Assembly: GCA_910584715.1 (NCBI GenBank)
Contig: CAJUAN010000016.1
Location: forward strand, 9,345 to 52,852
DNA length: 43,508 bases
Origin: an uncultured Oscillospiraceae bacterium
GTDB taxonomy: Bacteria; Bacillota; Clostridia; Oscillospirales; Ruminococcaceae
Direction of reading: 5' to 3'
This document shows positions 16,437-25,233 of this stretch, in pieces. The position numbers and the translations under genes are program-made. Positions within the stretch are counted from its first letter, which is position 1; each line of letters opens with the position of its first letter. The notes below the pieces were generated by a model, which saw only the letters and a program-made list of their open reading frames with translations, was not told where the DNA came from and searched no databases.

Positions 16437-18791
16437 ATGTTTAACAGAAATATTTTGCTTGCCCGCGCAAACGTCCGCAAAGCTAAGGGACAGACCGCTG
16501 CTATCGTCGTGCTGGTGCTGCTGTCCTCAATGATGATGAACATTTGGCTCATGCTTTCAATGGATTACAGAAAAAATTTCGACCGCTGCCATGACAGGCT
16601 TAACGACGGTCACGTGAACCTCGCCGCATATGTTGTGGGGGACGATTTCAAGGACTTTATTTCGGATACGCTTGACGAACGTGACGACGTTACGGACTAT
16701 ACCGTAAGCAGCGCGTTCTGCGCTCCCTTTTCATATGAGTACAATGGCGGCGAGCTTTCACAGCTTGGAGTTATTCTTAAAAAGGAGGACGCTCTTTTCC
16801 GAAATGTGGGAAGGTTTGAAATTACCGAGGAAAGCGATATAAAAAGCGGAATTTATCTGCCTATGCTTTACGGTATGGGGAACAATTATGCCGCGGGAGA
16901 TACGCTTAAAATCACCATTTTAGGCGAAGAATTTGAGTACGCTATATGCGGTTTTTTCAACAGCGCAATGGTCGGCTCCCACAACTGCAATATGATGTCG
17001 TTCCTGATGACGGAGGATAAATTCGAGGAATTTTCCGAAGAAACCGCCGCGCTTAAATCCGCGTACGTTTCCGTAAGAATAAAGGACGTATCGAGGTGCG
17101 AGGATATAAGCGCCGAGCTTAAAGACACGATATCAAAGGAATTTCCCGAGGTCGTAGTCACGGGAAACGACTACAAAATGGTATCGACGTCGCGGTATAT
17201 TTCCCAGATGATATGCGCGGGAATTTTAAGCGTAATGGCGTTTCTGGTACTGCTTATCGGGGTGGTGGTCATCTCCTCTAATATCGCAAATTATATTCAG
17301 GAAAATATGCAGAACTTAGGCGCGCTGAAAGCGGTAGGCTACACCGGCGGACAGCTTATAGCCGCGCTGATAATGCAGTTTTCGGGAATTTCCGCGATAG
17401 CAGCGGCTGCGGGAATTGCCGTTTCCTACTGCGTTTTCCCCGGTGTAAACGAAATGATGATAGCCCAGACGGGAATACCCTACACGGTAAGGCTCCAGCC
17501 GCTGCCTATAGTGTTTACGGTAATTTTTATCACGGGAGTTGTTTCGGCGGCAGTGTATTTTTCCGCAAAAAGGATTAAAAAAATAGAACCGATAACGGCA
17601 ATGCGGCAGGGTATCGCTACCCACAATTTCAAGAAAAATCATGTGCAGCTTGAGAAAACCTCGCTGCCCCTCAACGCCGCCCTTGCCATGAAAACCATGT
17701 TCGGGGGACTCAAACAGAACGTCACGGTATGCGTTACAATGCTTGTTATTTCGCTGATACTGGTGTTTTCCGTAACGTCGGCAAGGAACACTATTGTGGA
17801 TATCAAGCCTATGATAGAAATGATCGCGGGAGAGTTTGCGGACTCGGCAATAAATGTAAACCTCGGCAGAGAAGACGAGCTTGTTTCCGTTCTGGAGGAG
17901 GACAGCCGCGTCGAAAAATTTTATCTTTTCACCAACAACAGTATGGAGATACAGCACGTTGGAGGAACCACGCTGTATGTGTCCGTCGTAGACGACTGCT
18001 CGAAGATGAATAACCAAAGCATGGCGGTTGAGGGACGTTACCCCAAATACGGAAACGAGTTTGCGCTTGCCGCCAAATACGCAAAGGAAAACGGTATAAA
18101 GATAGGGGACGAGGTATCCTTAAAAGTGGGAAACAGCCAAGAAAAATATATCGTCTCGGGGTTCACTCAATGCTCCAACAGTCTTGGCAAGGATTGCATT
18201 ATGATCCGCGAGGGGTACGAAAAGCTTTCCGCCCTGCTCAACGTCACCTACTATATCGACCTGGCGGAGGGTACGGATATTGACGGCTTCAACAGTGATA
18301 TATCCGATATTTTCGGCAGCGACGTGAACGCCGCGCAGAACGTTCTGTCCATTATAGAAAGCACGGGCGGCGTGTATGTTATGCTGATGACTTTTCTGGT
18401 TATTGCTATCGTGATAATAAGCTGCATTGTTATAATTTTTGTAATGTACCTGCTGGTGCGGACGATGCTGAACAACAAAAAGCGTGACTACGGCATTTTA
18501 AAGGCTTTGGGCTTCACAACGGGACAGCTTATAATGCAAACTGCAATGAGCTTTATGCCGTCCATAATAATATCGTCAGCTGTGGGAATTGCGGTAAGTA
18601 TGCGGATACTAAATCCGCTTATGGCGGTATTTTTAAGCGGCATAGGGGTAGTCAAGGGTACATTTATCATACCTGCCGAATTATGCGTAATTGCGGGTAT
18701 TGCACTGGTAATATTTGCGTTCGGCGCGGCTTGCTTGATGTCCTTGCGGATAAGGAAGATAGCTCCGCGGGAGCTGCTTTCTGGAGAATAA
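16437..18791 (+). CDS. FtsX-type ABC transporter permease
   Basis: 784 aa, larger than BceB-type permeases (about 650). N-terminal helix (about 18-45), a large extracytoplasmic region (about 45-255), membrane block one (about 258-385), a second N-terminal-like helix and extracytoplasmic region (about 425-640), and membrane block two (about 645-770). That is the duplicated FtsX arrangement, with GALKAVGYTGGQLIAAL and GILKALGFTTGQLIMQ as equivalent coupling segments. Works with the preceding ATPase. Substrate unknown. Confidence 0.9.
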   Translation: MFNRNILLARANVRKAKGQTAAIVVLVLLSSMMMNIWLMLSMDYRKNFDRCHDRLNDGHVNLAAYVVGDDFKDFISDTLDERDDVTDYTVSSAFCAPFSYEYNGGELSQLGVILKKEDALFRNVGRFEITEESDIKSGIYLPMLYGMGNNYAAGDTLKITILGEEFEYAICGFFNSAMVGSHNCNMMSFLMTEDKFEEFSEETAALKSAYVSVRIKDVSRCEDISAELKDTISKEFPEVVVTGNDYKMVSTSRYISQMICAGILSVMAFLVLLIGVVVISSNIANYIQENMQNLGALKAVGYTGGQLIAALIMQFSGISAIAAAAGIAVSYCVFPGVNEMMIAQTGIPYTVRLQPLPIVFTVIFITGVVSAAVYFSAKRIKKIEPITAMRQGIATHNFKKNHVQLEKTSLPLNAALAMKTMFGGLKQNVTVCVTMLVISLILVFSVTSARNTIVDIKPMIEMIAGEFADSAINVNLGREDELVSVLEEDSRVEKFYLFTNNSMEIQHVGGTTLYVSVVDDCSKMNNQSMAVEGRYPKYGNEFALAAKYAKENGIKIGDEVSLKVGNSQEKYIVSGFTQCSNSLGKDCIMIREGYEKLSALLNVTYYIDLAEGTDIDGFNSDISDIFGSDVNAAQNVLSIIESTGGVYVMLMTFLVIAIVIISCIVIIFVMYLLVRTMLNNKKRDYGILKALGFTTGQLIMQTAMSFMPSIIISSAVGIAVSMRILNPLMAVFLSGIGVVKGTFIIPAELCVIAGIALVIFAFGAACLMSLRIRKIAPRELLSGE

Positions 18792-18860
18792 TAACATATC
18801 TCAATATTTTATGTGAAATAATTCTTCGTATAAGCTTTAAAATAAACCAAAATGTTATGC

Positions 18861-18893
18861 AGCGGCTAAGAACGATCTTGGTCGCTTGCTTCT
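18861..18893 (+). terminator. Weak terminator-like hairpin after the permease
   Basis: AGCGGCTAAG (18861-18870) pairs with CTTGGTCGCT (18877-18886) over 10 bp with two G-T wobbles, loop AACGAT, followed by a T-rich stretch. The rest of 18792-19016 is AT-rich and otherwise holds only the next promoter. Confidence 0.4.
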
Positions 18894-18951
18894 TATAATT
18901 TGTAGCGTAATATTTTGTGTAGTTTTAAATTATTTAGAGCTTTTTCAACAC

Positions 18952-18980
18952 TTGACAAAGTTTGCCGTTTATAATATAAT
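18952..18980 (+). promoter_or_regulatory. Consensus promoter of the ABC-F gene
   Basis: TTGACA (18952-18957), 17 bp, TATAAT (18975-18980), about 37 bp before the start codon. Exact housekeeping consensus. Confidence 0.8.
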
Positions 18981-19016
18981 TAAAATGGTTTAATATGTCA
19001 TTGAGAGGTATTAAAA

Positions 19017-20969
19017 ATGATAATTTCACTTGAAAATATAAGCAAGTTCTATAACGGCAATCAGGTGTTGAAAAATGTTGCGCTTACAGTGGAGGACAAC
19101 GACCGCATTGGTCTTATCGGCATTAATGGCTGCGGCAAATCTACACTGTTGAAAATAATTACTGGGCAGGAAGACCCCGAAACACAACCCGAACCAAATA
19201 TTGCGCGTATCGCTCTCACCAAGGGAGCAACTATCGGTTTTTTAGAACAGAATTCCGGGCTCGACCGCGGTAATACCATTATTGATGAAATGCGCTCTGT
19301 TTTTTCGGAGCTGCTTGAGATTTCGGAACGTTTGCGGGAGCTTGAAATGCTTATGACGGAAAGCTCAGAACATGGCGGTCACAGCGAAACGGCGGCGGAG
19401 TATGCACATAAAACTGCCTATTTTGAAGCAAACGACGGCTACCTTATAAATGTTAATATTACAAAAGTGCTGAACGGAATGGGCTTTCCACCCGAAACTT
19501 ACGACAGAGTGATCTCCACACTAAGCGGCGGTGAAAAGACCCGTCTTGCACTGGCTAAGCTGCTTCTGGAAAATCCAAAGCTGCTTATTCTTGACGAGCC
19601 TACAAACCACCTTGATTTCACCACGATAATGTGGCTTGAAGACTATTTGCAGAGCTATAAGGGTGCGCTGCTTATCGTTTCTCACGACAGGTATTTTCTT
19701 GATAAGCTTACTACATCTATCTGCGAGATAGAGCGCGGCGTTTTAAAACGTTACAAGGGAAACTATTCAGCCTTTGCTGTACAAAAACAAGCGGACGTTA
19801 TCCGTCAGCTTAAAGAATATGAGACTCAGCAGGAGGAGATAGCCAAGCTTCAGGAGTTTGTTGACAAAAATCTGGTGCGTGCTTCCACGTCAAACATGGC
19901 GAAAAGCCGAATTAAAAAGCTTGAGGCTATGGAAATTATAGAAAAGCCTGTGCTGTATGAAAAATCTGCAAAGATAAAGTTTGAGTATGACCTTACTCCT
20001 CCTATTGACCTGCTGACAGTAAAAAATATTGACGTTTCAGTAGGCGGCGGAACGGATCGCAAGGTTCTTGTGGACTCTCTTTCTTTTGAAGTAAAGCGGG
20101 GAGAAAAGTTAGGCGTTATCGGTTCCAACGGAATTGGCAAGTCCACCCTGTTAAAAATTATCCAAAGGAAGCTTCCTTGTTCACACGGAACTATTGAGTG
20201 GACAAAGAATGTGAAAATATCCTATTTTGATCAGGAAAACGCCCAGCTTGATCCGTGCAAAACAGTTATGGACGAGATCCATTCACGCTATAGAACCATG
20301 TCCGACAGGGAAATACGCTCTCTTTTGGGCTGTGTGAGACTTGTTGGTGAAAATGTTTTCAAACAGGTCGGTGTGATAAGCGGCGGAGAACGCGCCAAGC
20401 TTTGCTTTGCTATAATGATGCTGGAGAGAGGCAACGTTCTTATTTTGGACGAACCTACAAACCATCTTGATATTGACACGAAAGAAGTTCTGGAACAAGC
20501 TTTATGCGAATTTGACGGAACGATAATTTTTGTTTCTCACGACCGTTATCTGCTTAACAAGCTTGCAACGAGAATTATTGAGATTACGGAAAATTCTGTT
20601 GAAAGTTACAATGGCGGTTTTGACGATTATATTGCTGTAAAACGTGAAAAAGATGCTGCTCAACAACAATTTCATGAACGTGAAAAGCAGGAAAAGGCTA
20701 AGCAGCTTGCCGAAGAAAAAAGCGTTAAAGCATATCGCACAAAAGAGCAGCGTGCTGCGGACGCGAAAAAACGAAGCCGTATAAAAGAACTTGAAAATGA
20801 GATCGCACGGCTTGAGGGCGAAATGGAAATTATTCAGCAAGAGCTTGCCGATCCTGATGTATGTTCAGATTATCAGCTCATGCAGGAAAAATGCGCGGCT
20901 TTTGAAAATATGAAAAAGCTTTGTTCAGATTATGAGGAGGAATGGCTCGTACTTTCAGAGGAGCTTTGA
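19017..20969 (+). CDS. ABC-F family ATPase
   Basis: 650-aa soluble protein with two fused ABC domains and no membrane segment. Domain 1: Walker A GINGCGKST (35-43), signature LSGGEKTRL, LDEPTNHLD. Linker (about 250-320) rich in Lys/Glu, the ribosome-contacting segment of this family. Domain 2: GSNGIGKST, ISGGERAKL, LDEPTNHLD. The C-terminal about 100 residues are a charged coiled coil, as in Uup/YdiF-type members. ABC-F proteins act at the ribosomal E/P site; some give antibiotic resistance, most are housekeeping. Sequence does not decide which. Own promoter and terminator. Confidence 0.92.
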   Translation: MIISLENISKFYNGNQVLKNVALTVEDNDRIGLIGINGCGKSTLLKIITGQEDPETQPEPNIARIALTKGATIGFLEQNSGLDRGNTIIDEMRSVFSELLEISERLRELEMLMTESSEHGGHSETAAEYAHKTAYFEANDGYLINVNITKVLNGMGFPPETYDRVISTLSGGEKTRLALAKLLLENPKLLILDEPTNHLDFTTIMWLEDYLQSYKGALLIVSHDRYFLDKLTTSICEIERGVLKRYKGNYSAFAVQKQADVIRQLKEYETQQEEIAKLQEFVDKNLVRASTSNMAKSRIKKLEAMEIIEKPVLYEKSAKIKFEYDLTPPIDLLTVKNIDVSVGGGTDRKVLVDSLSFEVKRGEKLGVIGSNGIGKSTLLKIIQRKLPCSHGTIEWTKNVKISYFDQENAQLDPCKTVMDEIHSRYRTMSDREIRSLLGCVRLVGENVFKQVGVISGGERAKLCFAIMMLERGNVLILDEPTNHLDIDTKEVLEQALCEFDGTIIFVSHDRYLLNKLATRIIEITENSVESYNGGFDDYIAVKREKDAAQQQFHEREKQEKAKQLAEEKSVKAYRTKEQRAADAKKRSRIKELENEIARLEGEMEIIQQELADPDVCSDYQLMQEKCAAFENMKKLCSDYEEEWLVLSEEL

Positions 20970-20977
20970 CAGATACT

Positions 20978-21014
20978 AAAAGGAGCTGCTGCGGTTCTTG
21001 CAACAGCTCCTTTT
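20978..21014. terminator. Bidirectional terminator between abcF and leuB
   Basis: AAAAGGAGCTG (20978-20988) pairs with CAGCTCCTTTT (21004-21014), T tracts on both strands; it lies between convergent genes. Confidence 0.88.
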
Positions 21015-21028
21015 TCTGTTAACCAATC

Positions 21029-22108
21029 TTATATTTTAGACGCGATAATATCTCCCATTTCTGAGCATGAAACGCTCTTCAGACCCGCAGCGTCGGACAT
21101 GATGTCGGCGGTGCGGTAACCCTCTTCAAGAGCAGAGTTTACCGCGTTTTCAACAGCGTCCGCCTCGGCGGCCATATCGAAGGAGTAGCGGAACATCATT
21201 GCAGCGGAAAGGATAGTCGCAATAGGATTAGCCTTGTTCTGTCCCGCAATGTCGGGAGCAGAGCCGTGGATAGGCTCGTACAAACCAAGAGATGTTTCAC
21301 CCAAAGAAGCGGATGGTATCATACCCAGAGAACCCGTTATCATGGAAGCTTCGTCGGAAAGAATGTCGCCGAAAAGGTTTTCCGTAACCAAAACGTCAAA
21401 CTGTCCCGGATTTCTCACAAGCTGCATAGCGCAGTTGTCCACAAGAATGTCGCTGAATTCAACGTCGGGGTACTCGGCGGCTACCTTGTGGGAAATCTCT
21501 CTCCACAGACGAGAGGAGTCCAGCACGTTTGCCTTGTCAACGGAGTGCACCTTGCTGCGGCGTTTTTTCGCCATATCGAAAGCAACGCGGCAGATTCTTT
21601 CCACCTCATAATCGGCGTACGCCATTGAATCGCTGGCGTGCTTAACGCCCTTTTCGTCGGTGTAGGTGTTCCTCTCGCCGAAGTACGCTCCGCCGATAAG
21701 CTCGCGGACGATAACAAGATCAAGACCCGAATCGGTTATCTCCTTTTTAAGAGGACAAGCGGAGGCAAGCGGAGCAAGCAGCTTTGCGGGACGGATATTG
21801 GCGAACAGCTTCAAAGCTCCTCTGATACCCAGCAGACCCGCTTCGGGACGAAGGTTTCCCGGGAGAGTGTCCCACTTTGGGCCGCCTACCGCGCCCAGGA
21901 GAACGCTGTCCGATTTAAGGCAGACATCAATAGTCTCCTGCGGCAGGGGAACGCCGGTTGCGTCGATAGCGCAGCCACCCATGAGGACGTCGGTAAAACT
22001 AAATGTGTGACCGAATTTTTCGCCCACCTTGTTCATGACCTTAATTGTTTCGTTCACTATCTCGGGGCCTATTCCGTCGCCCTTGATAACCGCAATGTTT
22101 TTGTTCAT
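21029..22108 (-). CDS. leuB: 3-isopropylmalate dehydrogenase
   Basis: 359 aa, normal length. Oxidises and decarboxylates 3-isopropylmalate to 2-ketoisocaproate (NAD), third step of leucine synthesis; the same enzyme type can use 3-methylmalate in the citramalate route. Family features: GDGIGPEI at the N terminus, GGPKWD, and the metal/substrate signature NLFGDILSDEASMITGSLG. AAAGGA precedes the ATG. Separated from leuD by a lipoprotein gene, which is unusual. Followed by the terminator at 20978-21014. Confidence 0.96.
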   Translation of the reverse strand: MNKNIAVIKGDGIGPEIVNETIKVMNKVGEKFGHTFSFTDVLMGGCAIDATGVPLPQETIDVCLKSDSVLLGAVGGPKWDTLPGNLRPEAGLLGIRGALKLFANIRPAKLLAPLASACPLKKEITDSGLDLVIVRELIGGAYFGERNTYTDEKGVKHASDSMAYADYEVERICRVAFDMAKKRRSKVHSVDKANVLDSSRLWREISHKVAAEYPDVEFSDILVDNCAMQLVRNPGQFDVLVTENLFGDILSDEASMITGSLGMIPSASLGETSLGLYEPIHGSAPDIAGQNKANPIATILSAAMMFRYSFDMAAEADAVENAVNSALEEGYRTADIMSDAAGLKSVSCSEMGDIIASKI

Positions 22109-22114
22109 AGTTTA

Positions 22115-22753
22115 TCAATCCTTTCTTTCTTTTTGAAATACGCGTATGGAAATTTTATTATCCGCACCATCATGGCATGAATAGCTGATAATTGTGAAGT
22201 TCCCGTTATCTGAATTTTCAAGTTGCTTAACACAGTACGCCATACCTGCTTGAATATACTTGAGACATTCATCTCCAACTTCTTCAAATTCTGATATATC
22301 AATTAGACTATAATCAATTTCAGTATCATTAATAAAAATTTCAATATAATCAGTATAATCCGAACTGAAACTTTCAAAAGAAAGATAGTTTTCATTTAAA
22401 ACTTTTTTAAGGTCTTCTTCTGAAGTTTTTGTAGTTATACCATTATAAAGCATAAGCTTGCTGCTGTTTTCATTATAAGTAGAAGTAAGTCCGTTACAAA
22501 TGTATTCTTCAAACACATCGCCAAAGCTTGAAGCGGCAATAGCATTTGTATCATAGTAATCACTTGATATTTTATTGCCGAACTGCTTTTTTAATTCGTC
22601 TCCATTTTCCAAGAGATTAGCTAAATAACCGTCAATATCAACCATATATACTTTTAAATCGGGTCCGTGACCGTCTTGTTTTGGAATACGTTTTGCGCCG
22701 CATGAACACAGAAAAAGTGTCAGTAAAAGCATAACTAATAACTTAATTTTCAT
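22115..22753 (-). CDS. Predicted lipoprotein inserted in the leu operon
   Basis: 212 aa. Lipoprotein signal with LCSC, cysteine 18. Mature region is acidic and polar, rich in Asp, Glu, Ser, Tyr and Asn; no domain recognised. It sits between leuD and leuB with 7 bp to leuD and 6 bp to leuB and has its own GAGGG ribosome site overlapping the leuD stop, so it should be co-transcribed. The gene is visibly richer in A/T than leuB, leuC and leuD, suggesting later acquisition. No obvious link with leucine synthesis. Confidence 0.7.
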   Translation of the reverse strand: MKIKLLVMLLLTLFLCSCGAKRIPKQDGHGPDLKVYMVDIDGYLANLLENGDELKKQFGNKISSDYYDTNAIAASSFGDVFEEYICNGLTSTYNENSSKLMLYNGITTKTSEEDLKKVLNENYLSFESFSSDYTDYIEIFINDTEIDYSLIDISEFEEVGDECLKYIQAGMAYCVKQLENSDNGNFTIISYSCHDGADNKISIRVFQKERKD

Positions 22754-22760
22754 AAAGCCC

Positions 22761-23243
22761 TCACTTTTTCAAGGACTTCAAAAGCCCCCCCGCGTTGATA
22801 ATATCCTTCATAAAATCGGGGAAAGGCTGCGCCTTGTAGGTTTGACTTTTGGTCTTGTTGGTGATAACGCCCGTGTCGAAATCAACCTCTACCTCGTCAC
22901 CGCCGTCGATATTCTCGGCAGCTTCGGCACATTCCAGAATGGGCAGACCGATATTTATTGCGTTGCGGTAGAAGATCCTTGCAAATGTGGACGCGATAAC
23001 GCAGGAAATTCCGCTTGCCTTAATGGAAAGAGGCGCGTGCTCACGGGACGAACCGCAGCCGAAATTCTGTACCGCAACCATAATGTCGCCCTCTTTGACG
23101 TTGCTTACAAAATCCTTGTCAATGTCTTCCATGCAGTGCTGGGCAAGCTCCTTGGGGTCTGCGGAGTTAAGGTATCTTGCGGGAATGATAACGTCCGTGT
23201 CAACGTTATCGCCGTATTTATGTACTTTACCGAATGCTTTCAT
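22761..23243 (-). CDS. leuD: 3-isopropylmalate dehydratase small subunit
   Basis: 160 aa, the short (bacterial/archaeal type 2) form. With LeuC it isomerises 2- to 3-isopropylmalate and, in the citramalate route, citramalate to 3-methylmalate. The swivel-domain motif NFGCGSSREHAP is clear. Starts 16 bp after leuC stops, with AGGAGA upstream. Confidence 0.96.
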   Translation of the reverse strand: MKAFGKVHKYGDNVDTDVIIPARYLNSADPKELAQHCMEDIDKDFVSNVKEGDIMVAVQNFGCGSSREHAPLSIKASGISCVIASTFARIFYRNAINIGLPILECAEAAENIDGGDEVEVDFDTGVITNKTKSQTYKAQPFPDFMKDIINAGGLLKSLKK

Positions 23244-23259
23244 AACAAATTCTCCTCTC

Positions 23260-24522
23260 TCACATAACTTCTTCGGGACTGCTTATTTTGCCTGTTACCG
23301 CGGAAGCCGCCGCAACAGCGGGGGAAGCAAGATATACCTCCGATTCGGGGTGACCCATACGTCCCACAAAGTTTCTGTTTGTGGTAGCAACAGCTCTTTC
23401 GCCCTTGGCAAGGATACCCATATGTCCTCCCAGACAGGGACCGCAGGTAGGAGTTGAAACAGCGCAGCCCGCGTTAATGAAAATTTCAAGCAGCCCCTTT
23501 TTCATAGCCTCAAGGTAGATTTTCTGTGTCGCGGGGATAACAATGCAGCGAACTCCCTCATGTACCCTTTTGCCCTTGATGATTTCCGCAGCCATTTCAA
23601 GGTCTTCCATTCTGCCGTTTGTGCAGGAGCCGATAACGACCTGGTCTATCTTCACGTCGCCAACCTCGTCGATAGTCTTTGTATTTTCGGGCAGATGAGG
23701 GAACGCAACGGTAGGCTTGATTTGAGAGAGGTCAATATCGTAAACCGCATCGTAGGGCGCGTCGGGGTCTGCCTCGTAAACCGTATAGTCACGGTCAACC
23801 TTGTCTGCCTGATATGCCTTTGTTACCTCGTCAACTGCGAAAATACCGTTCTTCGCGCCCGCTTCGATAGCCATATTAGCCATGGAAAGACGGTCGTCCA
23901 TGGAAAGACTTTTCAGTCCCTCGCCGGAAAATTCCATAGACTTGTAGAGCGCTCCGTCCACGCCGATCATGCCGATTATGTGGAGGATAACGTCCTTGCC
24001 CATAACGTACTTGTTAAGCTTGCCCGTAAGGTTGAATTTTATCGCGGAGGGTACTTTGAACCAAGCTTCGCCGGTAGCCATACCCGCCGCCATATCGGTA
24101 GAACCCACGCCCGTTGAGAACGCTCCCAATGCGCCGTAGGTGCAGGTGTGACTGTCCGCACCGATAATGCACTCGCCGGAGGCAACAAGTCCTTTTTCGG
24201 GGAGCAGAGCGTGTTCGATACCCATATCGCCCACGTCGAAGTAATTCTTAATCTTCAGCTTTGAAGCGAAATCGCGGCACTGCTTGGTGTGCGCCGCGGA
24301 CTTGATGTCCTTGTTAGGGGTAAAGTGGTCCATTACCATAGAAATTTTTTCGTTGTTGAAAACTCCCGTAAAACCCGCCTTTTCAAATTCGTTGATAGCA
24401 ACCGGAGTTGTAACGTCGTTTCCGAGAACCATATCCAGTTTGCACCTGATGAGCTGTCCCGCCTCGACCTTATCGAGACCCGCGTGGGCGGCAAGGATTT
24501 TTTGGGTCATTGTCATTGCCAT
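23260..24522 (-). CDS. leuC: 3-isopropylmalate dehydratase large subunit
   Basis: 420 aa aconitase-family subunit holding the [4Fe-4S] cluster: cysteine ligands lie in GSCTNGRMEDL and in TCGPCLGG. Length fits the type paired with short LeuD. The start at 24522 (MAMTMTQKILAAHAG) is chosen because AAAGGA lies 12 nt upstream and the N terminus then matches the family; upstream in-frame starts overlap the ribosome site or promoter. First gene of leuC-leuD-lipoprotein-leuB, transcribed from the symmetric promoter at 24561-24593. Confidence 0.95.
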   Translation of the reverse strand: MAMTMTQKILAAHAGLDKVEAGQLIRCKLDMVLGNDVTTPVAINEFEKAGFTGVFNNEKISMVMDHFTPNKDIKSAAHTKQCRDFASKLKIKNYFDVGDMGIEHALLPEKGLVASGECIIGADSHTCTYGALGAFSTGVGSTDMAAGMATGEAWFKVPSAIKFNLTGKLNKYVMGKDVILHIIGMIGVDGALYKSMEFSGEGLKSLSMDDRLSMANMAIEAGAKNGIFAVDEVTKAYQADKVDRDYTVYEADPDAPYDAVYDIDLSQIKPTVAFPHLPENTKTIDEVGDVKIDQVVIGSCTNGRMEDLEMAAEIIKGKRVHEGVRCIVIPATQKIYLEAMKKGLLEIFINAGCAVSTPTCGPCLGGHMGILAKGERAVATTNRNFVGRMGHPESEVYLASPAVAAASAVTGKISSPEEVM

Positions 24523-24560
24523 AGCAAAAATCATTCCTTTCAAAAATAATAACTTTATAC

Positions 24561-24593
24561 TTGAATTATACCACAAAGCATGATATAATTCAA
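24561..24593. promoter_or_regulatory. Symmetric bidirectional promoter between leuC and GNAT/lysR
   Basis: TTGAATTATA (24561-24570) and TATAATTCAA (24584-24593) are perfect inverted copies around 13 bp. Read either way this gives TTGAAT, 17 bp, TATAAT, each with a TG dinucleotide one base before the -10. The minus reading would start leuC mRNA near 24558; the plus reading would start near 24596, toward the GNAT and lysR genes. Confidence 0.7.
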
Positions 24594-24701
24594 ATATATA
24601 ATATGAATATTGGACATAATTTTAATTCATAGTAAATTTAATGACATTGTTGTATTGCAAAACGGGTCGATATAGCCAATTGTAATTTTGGAGGTACTGA
24701 A

Positions 24702-25199
24702 ATGATAAAATTATTACCTTATACAGATAAATATGAAAATATTGCAGTTAATTACATAATCTCTTTCTTTGGCTTTCATTCTTCACTAAACGGAAAAACA
24801 GAAAGTCCCGAATATATACAGGCAAAAGAAAATATTGTTACGTGGATCTCAAAATCACACGAATTATATATAATTGAGGCTAATGACAATATTGTCGGAT
24901 TTATTCATATTTGGTACAAGGGCGGAAATGTTGCTTGGATAGAAGATGTATTTGTTGAAGAAACTTATCGTGGTAAAGGAATAGGCAGTTACGCTATAAG
25001 TGCGGCAGAAGAAATTATCAAAAAGAAAGACGGATACAGCGCTGTTTGCATAGACGTTGTTCCTAAAAATTCTAATGCTTTAAACGTGTACCGCAAGTTG
25101 GGATATGACACTCTCAGTATGATTACATTACGCAAAGAATTTAATTGTAATTATCGTGAAGATATTGCCGACGTTCTTGGATATAAGTTTAAAATATAA
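24702..25199 (+). CDS. GNAT-family N-acetyltransferase
   Basis: 165 aa. The acetyl-CoA-binding region is clear: VEETYRGKGIGSYAISAAEE (R/Q-x-x-G-x-G/A loop), and the C-terminal VPKNSNALNVYRKLGYDT fits motif B. Substrate unknown. GGAGGT precedes the ATG. AT-richer than its neighbours, like the lipoprotein at 22115. It stands between the divergent promoter and lysR on the plus strand, so it may be transcribed with lysR. Confidence 0.85.
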   Translation: MIKLLPYTDKYENIAVNYIISFFGFHSSLNGKTESPEYIQAKENIVTWISKSHELYIIEANDNIVGFIHIWYKGGNVAWIEDVFVEETYRGKGIGSYAISAAEEIIKKKDGYSAVCIDVVPKNSNALNVYRKLGYDTLSMITLRKEFNCNYREDIADVLGYKFKI

Positions 25200-25233
25200 A
25201 GTTTTCAATAGTAATTTTGAAAGGAAAACAACT

